Counted from the first letter of the stretch, positions 1 to 8,333 are shown. The stretch is 64,000 nt of DNA from CAVTWS01 sp963738445 (GCA_963738445.1 CAVTWS010000024.1:248001-312000); one strand, 5' to 3'. Numbers and translations: made by a program. Notes: generated by a model not told the origin, from the sequence alone.

Positions 1-76
1 ACACCGATCGTTCCCCGCACGATCCGGCGCGGCCAGCGTGAGCGATCTGCCGCTTTCGGCCGACGACCGGCGAGCT

Positions 77-1492
77 TCACGTACCTGCCTGAAGCCCGGC
101 GATCGCCGTGTGAAGTCGTCCGATCACCACCGACCGCTCCATCAGCGACAGCGCGCCGAACAGGGGCAGCCCGGCCTGGCGCCCCGTCACCGCCACCCGA
201 ACCGGCACCTGCGACCGGACCCCCAACTCGTCGCCCACGCCGAGCACCGCAGCACCGATGGCCTCACCGGTCCACTCGCACGCGGCGAGCCGCTCCGCCA
301 CCAAGGCGAGGACCGGGGTGACATCGCCTTTGCTGGTGACTTTGGCCCACGCCGTGGCGGTGTCGGAGTCGTCCGGGGCCTGATCGCCGAACATCCAGCC
401 GATCAAGGCCGGGATGTCCGCCAGCCTGGTCGTGCGCTCCTGGATGTCGGGAGCCAGGGCGGCGAAGGCCTCGGGGTTCCACACGTCACGATCCCAGGCC
501 ACGACGGCGGTCGGCCCCGTCAGCCACGGCTGGCTCCGCTCCACGAACTCCGCCGCGGGTAGCGCCCGGATGTACACCTCGTTGAAATGGTCGAGCTTCA
601 CCACGTCGAAGAACGCCGGCGCCTTGTTCACGTCCGCCAGCTCGAACTGCGCCACGATCTCCTCGATCGGGCGGATCTCGACCCCGTCGGAGGCTCCCCA
701 CCCGAGGGTGGCGAGATAGTTGACGAGCGCTTCGGGGAGGTAGCCGCGGTCGAGGTAGTCGCCAAGGGCGACGTCGTCGCGGCGTTTGGAGAGCTTCTTG
801 CGTTGGGCGTTGACGAGCAACGGAAGGTGCGCATACCGCGGCGGCGACGTGCACCCGAGCGCATCCATGATGAGGCGGACCTTGGGCGTGGTGTTGAGCA
901 GGTCCTCACCGCGGATGGCGTGGGTGATGGCCATGTCGAGATCGTCGACGGCGTTGGCGACCAGGAACACCGGCGAACCATCGCTCCGCCGCAGGACGAA
1001 ATCCTCGAGGTCGGCGTGTGCGAACTCGACCCGGCCGCGGATCACGTCATCGACCACGGTGACCCCGGTGTCGGGCACGGCGAACCGGACCACATGGCCC
1101 GGCCCGTCGACGAGGGCGCGATCCCGGCAGTGACGGTCGTAGCCGGACTTGTGCTCATCGGTGCGGCGCGCCGCGACGGCCTCTTGCGTGCAGTCGCAGA
1201 AGTACGCCTGCCCGGCGGTCACCATACGATCGACCGCGTCGCGGTACAGGTGGCCCCGCTCGGACTGGTAATACGGCCCTTCGTCCCACGTCAGTCCCAG
1301 GGTGCGCAAAGGGCCGAGGATCGCCTCGATGAGTTCCGGGCGGCTGCGAGCTTCGTCGGTGTCTTCGATGCGGAGGATGAACGTGCCGCCGGTGTGGCGC
1401 GCCACCAACCAGTTGAACAACGCCGATCGGGCGCCGCCGACGTGCAGGTAGCCGGTCGGGGAGGGAGCGAAACGCACACGGGGAGTCGACAT
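77..1492 (-). CDS. gltX: Glutamyl-tRNA synthetase
   Basis: Class I aminoacyl-tRNA synthetase that charges tRNA-Glu in the cytoplasm; 471 aa, normal length for the family. The N-terminus has the ATP-binding stretch FAPSPTGYLHVGG (HIGH-type signature) and the KMSKS-type loop is KKLSKRR near residue 240. A zinc-type pattern C-D-C followed by Y-x-x-x-C lies near residues 98-125. The anticodon-binding C-terminal half is intact. The ATG start is supported by a TAGCCT -10 box 8 nt upstream, so the mRNA is probably leaderless. It follows the RDD genes on the same strand but is separated from them by a hairpin and has its own promoter. Whether it is discriminating or also charges tRNA-Gln cannot be told from the sequence alone. 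Confidence 0.96.
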   Translation of the reverse strand: MSTPRVRFAPSPTGYLHVGGARSALFNWLVARHTGGTFILRIEDTDEARSRPELIEAILGPLRTLGLTWDEGPYYQSERGHLYRDAVDRMVTAGQAYFCDCTQEAVAARRTDEHKSGYDRHCRDRALVDGPGHVVRFAVPDTGVTVVDDVIRGRVEFAHADLEDFVLRRSDGSPVFLVANAVDDLDMAITHAIRGEDLLNTTPKVRLIMDALGCTSPPRYAHLPLLVNAQRKKLSKRRDDVALGDYLDRGYLPEALVNYLATLGWGASDGVEIRPIEEIVAQFELADVNKAPAFFDVVKLDHFNEVYIRALPAAEFVERSQPWLTGPTAVVAWDRDVWNPEAFAALAPDIQERTTRLADIPALIGWMFGDQAPDDSDTATAWAKVTSKGDVTPVLALVAERLAACEWTGEAIGAAVLGVGDELGVRSQVPVRVAVTGRQAGLPLFGALSLMERSVVIGRLHTAIAGLQAGT

Positions 1493-1500
1493 CGTTCCCG

Positions 1501-1506
1501 AGGCTA
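1501..1506 (-). promoter_or_regulatory. gltX -10 box (TAGCCT), leaderless start
   Basis: TAGCCT read on the minus strand, 8 nt before the gltX ATG. There is no ribosome binding site in the gap, so transcription would begin at or next to the start codon. No clear -35 box is visible. Confidence 0.55.
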
Positions 1507-1528
1507 GCGACGCTCGACGCCACCCGGA

Positions 1529-1571
1529 ATTCGGCGAGCAATCACCCCCTATGGGTGAAATCCTGCCGAAT
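1529..1571 (-). terminator. Nested hairpin at the end of the leuB-RDD operon
   Basis: ATTCGGC (1529-1535) pairs with GCCGAAT (1565-1571), and CACCC (1544-1548) pairs with GGGTG (1553-1557) inside it. The structure overlaps the last codons of the upstream RDD gene and lies just before the gltX promoter. It has no long U tract, so termination efficiency is uncertain. Confidence 0.4.
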
Positions 1572-2327
1572 TTCGCTTGGGGCGGGGGGAGGCGGCGGCA
1601 GCGTAGGGTGCGGCGGGGGCTGGGTCCACGAGGGCGGCGCCGGGTATCCCATGCCGGGGCTGGGCCGCGGCGAGGCGTCGACGACGATCGAGCGGACCAT
1701 CTTGTCGTGCCAGGTCTGCCCCCGATCGTCCCACGTCATCCACAGGAAGCCGAGGTAGCAGGCAAAGGAGGAGATCGCCTTGCCGAACTGGCGACCGATC
1801 GCCCGCCCCGCACCGATGGGCTGCCACGAGTCGGCATCGACGAGCCGTATGCCCACGACTCGACGGCCGACCGTCTGGCCGCGCCGGCCATCCATGATCC
1901 CGTAGTAGAGGAGCGTGGCGGCGAACGACACGAGGCCATAGACCAGGAAGGCGACCGCTATGGATCGGAAGTCCGACCACGTGACCGGGTCGCAGAACTC
2001 CGGTTCCCCCAGTTCGGTTTCGCACACCTCGAACCTCGACGAGTTGACGGTGCTCGAGGCGAGCACGATCCACAGGATGTAGCCGGGCGCGCCGAGGATG
2101 AGCCCGTCGATCAACGCGGCGCCGAGCCGGGACCAGAAGCTCGCCAAGGCGGGACCGGTCGGTCCACCAGTTCGACCCGGCGGAGGAGGCGTTCCCCACG
2201 GTGTCTGCACCGAAGGCGGTGGCTGACCCCACGGCTGAGGCTGGCCCCACGCCTGAGGCTGCGAAGGCGGCGGCTGGCCCCACGCCTGAGGCTGTGAAGG
2301 GGGTGTCCACCCCGAAGGTGTCGTCAC
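1542..2327 (-). CDS. RDD family membrane protein with Pro/Gln-rich N-terminus
   Basis: A 261-aa integral membrane protein. Residues 1-58 are low complexity, with repeats of the type SQPQAWGQP. The RDD domain follows from about residue 60: FWSRLGAALIDGLIL begins the first membrane segment, a second segment lies near residue 125, the GRRGQTVGRRVVGIRLVD block follows, and a third hydrophobic stretch ends in TWHDKM. The C-terminal 45 residues are again Pro-rich. RDD proteins are membrane proteins of mostly unknown role, some linked to ion transport. It is the last gene of the leuB operon, 30 nt after a related but shortened paralogue. Confidence 0.85.
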   Translation of the reverse strand: MTTPSGWTPPSQPQAWGQPPPSQPQAWGQPQPWGQPPPSVQTPWGTPPPPGRTGGPTGPALASFWSRLGAALIDGLILGAPGYILWIVLASSTVNSSRFEVCETELGEPEFCDPVTWSDFRSIAVAFLVYGLVSFAATLLYYGIMDGRRGQTVGRRVVGIRLVDADSWQPIGAGRAIGRQFGKAISSFACYLGFLWMTWDDRGQTWHDKMVRSIVVDASPRPSPGMGYPAPPSWTQPPPHPTLPPPPPAPSEIRQDFTHRG

Positions 2328-2357
2328 GACGCCGTGCTCCTCCGCCGAGCAGGCCCG

Positions 2358-2945
2358 CTACTGCGGGCTCGGGGGAGTCCAGCCCGATGGACCGGGCGGG
2401 GGCGGAGGTGGGGGTAACAGCGCAGCCGGAGGGGGTGGCACCTCGCCTGAGGCACCCCAGCCGCCAGACGGGGGCCCAGACCCGGCCGGATTGCCGGGTA
2501 CGGCACCCCAAGCCTGCTGGGTCGGCCACGCCGGCTGGGTTGGCCACGTCGGCGGGGCCGCGCCGCCCACAGGAACCGAGTCAGCCGTGACGACCCCGAG
2601 GCCCACGGTGCGGCGGCCGATGGTGGCGCCTCGCCGTCCCTCGAGGATTCCGATGTAGGCGAGGAATCCGACGAACGCGGCCAGCGCGGCGACTCCGAGG
2701 ATGACCCAGCCCGCACCGGTCGGGTTTTCGCACAACGCCAGTCGCCCGTCGACCGTGCACGGTTCGGGGTCCTGTCGCGCAATGCTCGCAACGAGCACGA
2801 CCATCGCGATGGCGAACGGAATCCCAATGACGAGCCCGTCGATCAGGCTGGCACCAAGACGGGCCCAGAATCCGCCCGATTCGACGTATGGGCGAGGCGG
2901 CACGTACCGCGGATAGCCGCCCGGCGAAGAGAACGGTTGGTTCAT
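2358..2945 (-). CDS. Truncated RDD family membrane protein
   Basis: 195 aa. Residues 25-60 (FWARLGASLIDGLVIG) and the block GRRGATIGRRTVGLGVVTAD match the first two membrane segments of its downstream neighbour. Then the sequence changes abruptly to a Pro/Trp/Gln-rich tail (about residues 125-195), and the third membrane segment and the WHDKM end of the domain are absent. The tail resembles the N-terminal low-complexity region of the next RDD gene, which suggests a deletion or fusion between tandem paralogues, or an assembly collapse. The start overlaps the stop of the upstream gene by one base (TGATG), so the two are probably translationally coupled. Confidence 0.75.
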   Translation of the reverse strand: MNQPFSSPGGYPRYVPPRPYVESGGFWARLGASLIDGLVIGIPFAIAMVVLVASIARQDPEPCTVDGRLALCENPTGAGWVILGVAALAAFVGFLAYIGILEGRRGATIGRRTVGLGVVTADSVPVGGAAPPTWPTQPAWPTQQAWGAVPGNPAGSGPPSGGWGASGEVPPPPAALLPPPPPPPGPSGWTPPSPQ

Positions 2946-3466
2946 CAGCCGGCCAGAGCCGCCTCGACCTGACCGCGTCGGCTCCGCACCTCGTCCGGAG
3001 TGCCCCGTAGCAGCTCCGAAGGCACGAGGTCGACGACATCGCGGGCTTCGCGATAGTGGTGCGGGTTGGCGATGCCCTGGAACGCCGACTTACGGGCCTC
3101 GACGAGCGCCGAGGACGAGCCGGAGTCGAGGAAACCGAACAGCGACAGGGCGAGCTCGATGTCGCCGGCCACCGGGGCCCGGCCGTAGAGCGAGGCCCGT
3201 TTGAGCGCCACCCCGACCGCGCCCTTCATGACGTCGTCGCGGTGCTCGCCCTCGCCGAGCACGAGGCGATCATCGAACCGGCGGGCGAGCTTCAGGGCGT
3301 ACCCCTGATCCGGGCCCTGCACCCCCAGGCGGGCGCCGCTCGGCTGACCGGGCTCGGTCAACTCGCCGGGCCGGTTCGGGACCCAGGAGTCCGACCGGCG
3401 CGGTGGCGAGTCGTAGGCCTTCAGCGACCTGGGCGTGGACGTCGGCACGTACTGCGGGGCGGACAT
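2945..3466 (-). CDS. Conserved hypothetical protein downstream of cimA
   Basis: 173 aa, soluble, no signal peptide or membrane segment. I do not recognise a named domain. The first 45 residues are Pro/Ser-rich. The rest is a mixed alpha/beta sequence with recognisable blocks such as RRFDDRLVLGEGEH and GIANPHHYREARDVVDLVP. The ATG at 3466 was chosen because it lies 11 nt after the cimA stop; the open frame extends further upstream but only as a shadow of cimA. It is in one transcription unit with leuB-ilvE-cimA and overlaps the next gene by one base. Position suggests co-expression with isoleucine synthesis, but no function can be assigned. Confidence 0.75.
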   Translation of the reverse strand: MSAPQYVPTSTPRSLKAYDSPPRRSDSWVPNRPGELTEPGQPSGARLGVQGPDQGYALKLARRFDDRLVLGEGEHRDDVMKGAVGVALKRASLYGRAPVAGDIELALSLFGFLDSGSSSALVEARKSAFQGIANPHHYREARDVVDLVPSELLRGTPDEVRSRRGQVEAALAG

Positions 3467-3477
3467 GAGCGGGAAGG

Positions 3478-5148
3478 CTACCCGGGTGGGCGGAGCCGGA
3501 GCAGCCCGAAGACCAGGGAGTCGGCCAGCGCCTGCCACGACGCCTCGATGATGTTCTCGCTCACCCCGATGGTGGTCCAGGTGCGCTCGCCGTCGGTGGA
3601 GTCGATGAGCACCCGCGTGATCGCCCCGGTGCCCTGCTGCGTGTTCAGCACCCTCACCTTGAAGTCGGTCAGGTGGATTCGAGCCAGCTCGGGGTAGCGG
3701 GCGGACAGAACGGAGCGCAGCGCGGTATCGAGCGCGTTGACGGGACCGTTGCCCTCGCCGATGCCGACGAGCCGTTCGTCGTCGACCCAGACCTTCACGA
3801 TGGCCTCGGTGTCGACCTCCACGTCGCCGGAGGTCCAGGCCGCCGCCTCCGCTCGTCCACGGTGGGCCATGACGACCTTGAACGACTCCACGCGCCAGAA
3901 GTCGTGTTCCCATCCGGCGGCCGCCCTCATGAGGAGCTCGAGCGACGCGTCAGCGGCCTCGAAGTGGTAGCCCTCGTGTTCGAGCCGTTTCAGCGTGTCG
4001 ACCACGTCACCGAGCGCCTTGCCGTCGAGATCGAGGCCGATCTCGGCCGCCTTCAGCTCGATCGTGGATCGACCCGACATCTCCGACACGAGGAACCGGG
4101 TGCCGTTGCCGACCCGGCTCGGGTCGATGTGCTCGTACGCATCAGGCCGCCGCGAGATGGCACTGGTGTGCAGGCCGGCCTTGTGCGCAAACGCGGTGGC
4201 GCCGACATAGGGCTGCTGCGGGTTGACCGTGAAGTTCACCAGCTCGGCGACATGGTGGGCGACCGAGGTCAGCCGTTCGAGGCGACCGTCGGGGAGCGTC
4301 TGCACGCCCATCTTGAGACTGAGGTTGGCGATGATGGGCACGAGGTCGCAGTTGCCCACCCGCTCGCCGTACCCGTTGATCGTCCCCTGCACCTGCACGG
4401 CACCGGCGCGCACGGCCGCCAAGGCGTTGGCCACGCCACAGCCGGTGTCGTTGTGCAGGTGGATGCCGACCGGAGCGTCGATGTGCTCGACGACATCGGC
4501 GACCGCACGTTCGATGTCGAACGGCAACGAGCCCCCGTTGGTGTCGCACAACACGAGACAATCCGCACCCGCCATCGCCGCGGCTTCGAGCACCCGCAAG
4601 CTGAACTCGGGGTTGTGGCGGTAGCCGTCGAAGAAGTGCTCGGCGTCGTAGAAGACCCGCAGGCCCTGAGCCTTCAGGAACTCGACCGAATCGGCGACCA
4701 TCGCGACGCCTTCATCGAGCGTGGTCCTCAATGCCTCGGTGACGTGGTAGTCCCAGCACTTGCCGACGATGCACACGGTGCCGGTGCCGGACTCGACGAG
4801 GTTGGCCAGGGTCGGGTCGTCGTCGACCCGGCCCTTGACCCGCCGGGTCGAGCCGAACGCCACCAGCTCGCTGGTCGAGAGTTGCAGCTCGGTGCGGGCC
4901 CGGCGGAAGAACTCGATGTCCTTGGGATTGGCGCCGGGCCAGCCGCCTTCGATGTACCGGACACCGAGGAAGTCGAGCTGCTCGGCGATGCGGAGCTTGT
5001 CGTCGACGGTGAGGCTGATGCCTTCCAACTGGGCGCCGTCGCGCAGCGTCGTGTCGTAGATGTCGACACGGGCCGGCAGCAGCGGCCGGCCCGCGGAGGA
5101 AGAGGCCGGGAGGGGGCGAGCGAGGGCCGCGTCAGTGGACATACTCAC
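3478..5148 (-). CDS. cimA: (R)-citramalate synthase
   Basis: 556 aa. Condenses pyruvate and acetyl-CoA to citramalate, the first step of the threonine-independent route to 2-oxobutyrate and isoleucine. The HMGL-like TIM barrel begins with DIYDTTLRDGAQ; the metal-binding HLHNDTG motif and the GYGERVGNCDL block follow. The C-terminal LeuA-type allosteric domain lies from about residue 400. The sequence EGGWPGANPKD and the overall length are typical of the CimA branch rather than LeuA, and a separate leuA lies at 24.1-25.7 kb. The GTG start at 5148 gives an overlap with the end of ilvE; an ATG at 5142 is an alternative. Neighbours leuB and ilvE act in the same isoleucine route. Confidence 0.93.
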   Translation of the reverse strand: MSMSTDAALARPLPASSSAGRPLLPARVDIYDTTLRDGAQLEGISLTVDDKLRIAEQLDFLGVRYIEGGWPGANPKDIEFFRRARTELQLSTSELVAFGSTRRVKGRVDDDPTLANLVESGTGTVCIVGKCWDYHVTEALRTTLDEGVAMVADSVEFLKAQGLRVFYDAEHFFDGYRHNPEFSLRVLEAAAMAGADCLVLCDTNGGSLPFDIERAVADVVEHIDAPVGIHLHNDTGCGVANALAAVRAGAVQVQGTINGYGERVGNCDLVPIIANLSLKMGVQTLPDGRLERLTSVAHHVAELVNFTVNPQQPYVGATAFAHKAGLHTSAISRRPDAYEHIDPSRVGNGTRFLVSEMSGRSTIELKAAEIGLDLDGKALGDVVDTLKRLEHEGYHFEAADASLELLMRAAAGWEHDFWRVESFKVVMAHRGRAEAAAWTSGDVEVDTEAIVKVWVDDERLVGIGEGNGPVNALDTALRSVLSARYPELARIHLTDFKVRVLNTQQGTGAITRVLIDSTDGERTWTTIGVSENIIEASWQALADSLVFGLLRLRPPG

Positions 5149-6050
5149 ACCACTCCTCGTACTCAGGCACCTGCCCCCGGACCGCCTTGCCGTAGACCTC
5201 GGCGATGGCGCGGGTCATGGGTCCCGGGCACGGGATGGCCCGATCGTCGACGGAGTTCACCGCGCTCGACCTCGGCGGCGGTGCCGCAGACGAGCATCTC
5301 GTCGGCGATGTAGAGGTCGCTGCGAGCGAGGTCGCCGACGACGACGTCGAAGCCGAGATCCCGGGCGATCCGGGTGACCGAAGACTGGGTGATGCCTTCG
5401 AGCGCACCCGACGACAACGGCGGGGTGATGAGACGTCCGTGGCGGGACACGAAGATGTTCTCGCCCGTGCACTCACCGACGAGGCCGGCGCCGTTCAGCA
5501 TGATCGCTTCGTCGTACCCCGCCCGAAGGGCTTCCATCTTGGCCAGGGTGGAGTTCACGTAGTTGCCGGTGGTCTTGGACGCCGGGGGCATGATGTTGTG
5601 GTCGTGGCGGGTCCACGAGGAGATCTTCATCTTCACCCCCGTGGTGAGGGCATCGTCGCCGAGGTAGGCCCCCCACGGCCAGCACGCGATGGCGACATCG
5701 ACCGTGCAGTGCGTGGTGGCCAGGCCCATCTCGCCGTAGCCGTAGTAGGCGATGGGTCGGATGTAGCAGCCCGGCAGCCCGGTGGAGCGCACGGTCTCCT
5801 TGGTGGCTTCGACCAGCTCCTCGACGGAGTACGGCATGTCCATCATCATGATCCGGGCCGAGTTGTGCAGTCGTTCGATGTGCTCGGTGAGACGGAACAC
5901 GGCCGGGCCCCGATCGGTCTCGTAGGCGCGAATGCCCTCGAACACCCCGGTGCCGTAGTGGAGGGTGTGGGTCAGCACGTGGATCTGGGCATCGGCCCAG
6001 TCGACGAGGCCGCCGTTCATCCAGATCTTGGGCGTGGGGGTGATGGGCAT
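5132..6050 (-). CDS. ilvE: Branched-chain amino acid aminotransferase (frameshift near 5264)
   Basis: PLP fold-type IV transaminase making Leu, Ile and Val from their 2-oxo acids. Recognisable blocks are KIWMNGGLVDW near the start, LHYGTGVFEGIRAYE, the Schiff-base lysine region SKTTGNYVNS, and GECTGENIFV. The ATG at 6050 follows a GGAG ribosome binding site. After VCGTAAEV the reading frame shifts: one extra G near 5264 sends the frame into an Arg-rich tail, whereas the -1 frame continues with the expected family ending (SAVNSVDDRAIPCPGP to EEWCEYVH) and stops at 5132. Corrected length would be about 305 aa, normal for IlvE. The gene is needed in the operon, so a sequence error is more likely than decay. 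Confidence 0.9.
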
Positions 6051-6093
6051 CGGGAGTCTCCGGGAGATGGGTGGTGCAGGGGTCGACAGGTGG

Positions 6094-7065
6094 TCAGAGG
6101 CGGGCGGCGATGGCGTCGCCGACGTCGGTGGTGGATCCCGACAGGGACGAGCAGGCAGCACAGGCGGCCCGCACCCGGTCGGCGGCGGCGTGCTCGCCCA
6201 GGTGGTCGAGCATCATGGCGCCAGAAAGGATGGCGGCGATCGGGTTCGCGATGTTCTGCCCGGCGATGTCGGGCGCCGAACCGTGTACGGGCTCGAACAT
6301 CGACACCCGGCCGGGGTGCAGGTTGGCCGATGCCGCGAAGCCGATGCCCCCCGACACCGCACCGGCGAGGTCGGTGAGGATGTCGCCGAACAGGTTGTCG
6401 GTGACGATGACGTCGTATTGCTGCGGCTTGTCGACCATGTAGATGCACGCGGCATCGACGTGGTTGTACGCCGTGGCGACGTCGGGGTACTCGGCGGCGA
6501 CCTCGTTGAAGGTGCGCTCCCACAGGTCGCCAGCGAAGGTGAGCACATTCGTCTTGTGCGCCAACGTGAGATGGCTCCGGCGGGTACGGGCCAGCTCGAA
6601 CGCGTACCGGACGCAACGTTCCACGCCGTGGCGGGTGTTCACCGACCCTTGGGTGGCGATCTCGTGCGGCGTGCCCTTCCGGAGGAACCCGCCCTCGCCG
6701 GCATAGGTGCCCTCGGTGTTCTCACGGATGACGACGAAGTCGATGCCCTTGTCGGCCAGCAGGAAGGGCCGCTGGTTGATGTAGAGGTCGAGATCGAACC
6801 GCATCTTCAGGAGCAGGCCGCGTTCGATCACCCCCGGCGGCACCTCGGGGGTGCCCACGGCACCGACGTAGATGGCATCGAGGCCGCGCCACTCCTCGAC
6901 GATCTCGTCGGTGAGCACCACGCCGTCGCGGAGGTAGCGGAGGCCACCGAGGTCGTAGTCGACCGTGTCGAGGGCCACGCCGGCGGCAGCGATGACCTTC
7001 AACCCTTCGTCGATGACCTCGAGCCCGATGCCGTCGCCGCGGACGACGCCTACCTGATGTGCCAT
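6094..7065 (-). CDS. leuB: 3-isopropylmalate dehydrogenase
   Basis: 323 aa NAD-dependent beta-decarboxylating dehydrogenase. It acts in leucine synthesis and also oxidises 3-methylmalate in the citramalate route. The start matches the nucleotide-binding GDGIGLEV block; RENTEGTYAGEGG and the metal-site stretch TDNLFGDILTDL are present, followed by the cofactor-specificity block FEPVHGSAPDIAGQ and IANP. It is the first structural gene of the leuB-ilvE-cimA operon, preceded by a leader peptide and attenuator. A paralogous isocitrate or tartrate dehydrogenase is the main alternative, but the context strongly favours LeuB. Confidence 0.93.
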   Translation of the reverse strand: MAHQVGVVRGDGIGLEVIDEGLKVIAAAGVALDTVDYDLGGLRYLRDGVVLTDEIVEEWRGLDAIYVGAVGTPEVPPGVIERGLLLKMRFDLDLYINQRPFLLADKGIDFVVIRENTEGTYAGEGGFLRKGTPHEIATQGSVNTRHGVERCVRYAFELARTRRSHLTLAHKTNVLTFAGDLWERTFNEVAAEYPDVATAYNHVDAACIYMVDKPQQYDVIVTDNLFGDILTDLAGAVSGGIGFAASANLHPGRVSMFEPVHGSAPDIAGQNIANPIAAILSGAMMLDHLGEHAAADRVRAACAACSSLSGSTTDVGDAIAARL

Positions 7066-7090
7066 GGGATTCCTGTCTCCGGAAATGAAA

Positions 7091-7116
7091 CGACCGCCCG
7101 CGATTGCGGACGGTCG
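7091..7116 (-). terminator. leuB attenuator: terminator hairpin
   Basis: CGACCGCCCGC (7091-7101) and GCGGACGGTCG (7106-7116) form an 11-bp stem with one G-U type pair and a four-base loop. Read on the minus strand it is followed by TTTCATTT, an intrinsic-terminator arrangement placed between the leader peptide and leuB. Confidence 0.75.
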
Positions 7117-7120
7117 AAAG

Positions 7121-7142
7121 GCGCACGCCGCTGGGCGTGCGC
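7121..7142 (-). promoter_or_regulatory. leuB attenuator: first (pause-type) hairpin
   Basis: A perfect 9-bp stem, GCGCACGCC (7121-7129) with GGCGTGCGC (7134-7142), loop GCTG. Its upstream edge touches the stop codon of the leader peptide, the usual position of a structure that a stalled ribosome would affect. The leuA leader has the same geometry. Confidence 0.65.
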
Positions 7143-7177
7143 TAGCGAATGATGACCGTGTGCAGCTGAGTGGTCAC
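7142..7177 (-). CDS. Leader peptide of the leuB-ilvE-cimA operon (Val-Ile-Ile codons)
   Basis: A GTG-initiated 11-codon frame encoding M-T-T-Q-L-H-T-V-I-I-R, ending in TAG. The Val-Ile-Ile run lies immediately before the last residue, as Leu-Leu-Leu does in the leuA leader. The start is leaderless: TACACT at 7186-7191 lies 8 nt upstream. With the two hairpins that follow it, this is a ribosome-mediated attenuator that would read charged tRNA-Ile and/or tRNA-Val, fitting an operon that contains citramalate synthase. The peptide is too short for homology to confirm it. Confidence 0.7.
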   Translation of the reverse strand: MTTQLHTVIIR

Positions 7178-7185
7178 GGGAACCA

Positions 7186-7191
7186 AGTGTA
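7186..7191 (-). promoter_or_regulatory. leuB operon -10 box (TACACT)
   Basis: TACACT on the minus strand, 8 nt before the leader GTG. A TTGTCG about 19 nt further upstream is a possible -35 box, with a slightly long spacer. Confidence 0.6.
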
Positions 7192-7231
7192 ACCGTCTCA
7201 CCAGGTCCGACGACAAGGCCCCGGCGAGCAG

Positions 7232-8227
7232 CTACCCGGGCCGCGTGTAGTCGACCGTCGCACTGCAGACGCCGATACTGGACGAGATGTCCGACAGGTT
7301 CGCGATGAGCAGCAGTGAGTCGGCCGCCCGCACAAGGTAGGGGGTGGGGAGATCGAGGTCGAAGACCTCGAACGAACCGTCGTTCGTCTGGCTGGTGACG
7401 GCGGTGACCTGCTCGAGCGATCCGTCTGCGTGTTGGACGTAGACGACCAGGTTCATGACGGCGCCGACATCGCTGTCACGGAAACGGCCGATGAGGCGCT
7501 CGATCATCGACCCGACCGGAACGAACAGACCCGCATGCGCTTGCTGGGTGTCGTCTGGGTAGTAGCACCCGCCGAGATCTCGGTTGAAGGCGGCGGTCTC
7601 GCTGCTGGGGCTGAACGCCGCGCCCGACACGGTGATGGTCTGCCCACGAGGCACCCGGGCATCGATCTCGATCTCGGTGTAGTACCGGTCGTCGTGGTCG
7701 TGGTCGACGAAGTAGCCAACGACGTCGACGATGAGGTCGACCTGGCCAGCGTCGTTGTAGAGCCTCATCCGGTGACTCGGACCCATGGCGACGGTCGCGG
7801 TGTTGAACGTGGTCCGGCCGGGCGACGGGTTCAGCGTCGACGCGTTGGGCTGTCCGCTGTCGGACGAATGGGCCGTCACGAACGTGTCGACGGTGGCGTT
7901 GACCGCCGTGATGTTGACGAGGACGCTGCGGGCGGTGAGCGGCACGTGTGCGGTGCCGTTGATCGAGGCGCCCGCCACCGCAACGTCGATGGCCGCTGAC
8001 GACCTCACCGGCCCAGATGCGGTGACGCCGATCGGCCCGTAGGGAGCCGGCCGCGTGTCGAGATAGCGGACCGGCGCCGGCAGGGCCACGAACACCGGGT
8101 CTCCGGATCCGCCTTGGGCGCCGGCCAGACCGAGATGGCCGCTGGCCAGCCCGCCGGCGAACGCCGCCAGCACCAGGGCCCCAGCCAGACCGGCACGAAA
8201 TCGTCCGGGAAGATGCTTCGACGCCAT
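7232..8227 (-). CDS. Secreted protein with DTR-type surface domain
   Basis: 331 aa. The N-terminus is a signal peptide (basic start KHLPGRFR, then an Ala/Leu/Gly-rich core ending near residue 38). Residues 50-190 contain the motif VRYLDTR followed by a beta-rich domain ending in VDVVGYF, a module often seen repeated in secreted actinobacterial proteins; its function is not established. The C-terminal half is a further beta-rich region with two cysteines (GGCYYPDD and IGVCSATVD). An AGGAGG ribosome binding site lies 6 nt before the second of two adjacent ATGs, so I chose 8227; 8230 is possible. It is transcribed divergently from greA and alone on its strand. Confidence 0.75.
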   Translation of the reverse strand: MASKHLPGRFRAGLAGALVLAAFAGGLASGHLGLAGAQGGSGDPVFVALPAPVRYLDTRPAPYGPIGVTASGPVRSSAAIDVAVAGASINGTAHVPLTARSVLVNITAVNATVDTFVTAHSSDSGQPNASTLNPSPGRTTFNTATVAMGPSHRMRLYNDAGQVDLIVDVVGYFVDHDHDDRYYTEIEIDARVPRGQTITVSGAAFSPSSETAAFNRDLGGCYYPDDTQQAHAGLFVPVGSMIERLIGRFRDSDVGAVMNLVVYVQHADGSLEQVTAVTSQTNDGSFEVFDLDLPTPYLVRAADSLLLIANLSDISSSIGVCSATVDYTRPG

Positions 8228-8333
8228 CATCGTCCTCCTGCGGGCTCACGCAACTGGACGCGACGATAGGAGCCGGGATACGCCGGAAGCGGGATGTGCC
8301 GCCAGCGCCATCACCACGGCCGACCCCGACAGG

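Noticed and set aside
3673..5313. 546-codon open frame on the plus strand opposite cimA
   Set aside because: It is the antisense shadow of cimA in GC-rich DNA; its translation is Arg/Gly/Val-rich with no family features, while the minus strand encodes a full citramalate synthase.
5132..6050. ilvE as a true pseudogene
   Set aside because: Only one base is out of place, the downstream frame has the exact family ending, and many other genes here show the same single-base faults, including essential valS.
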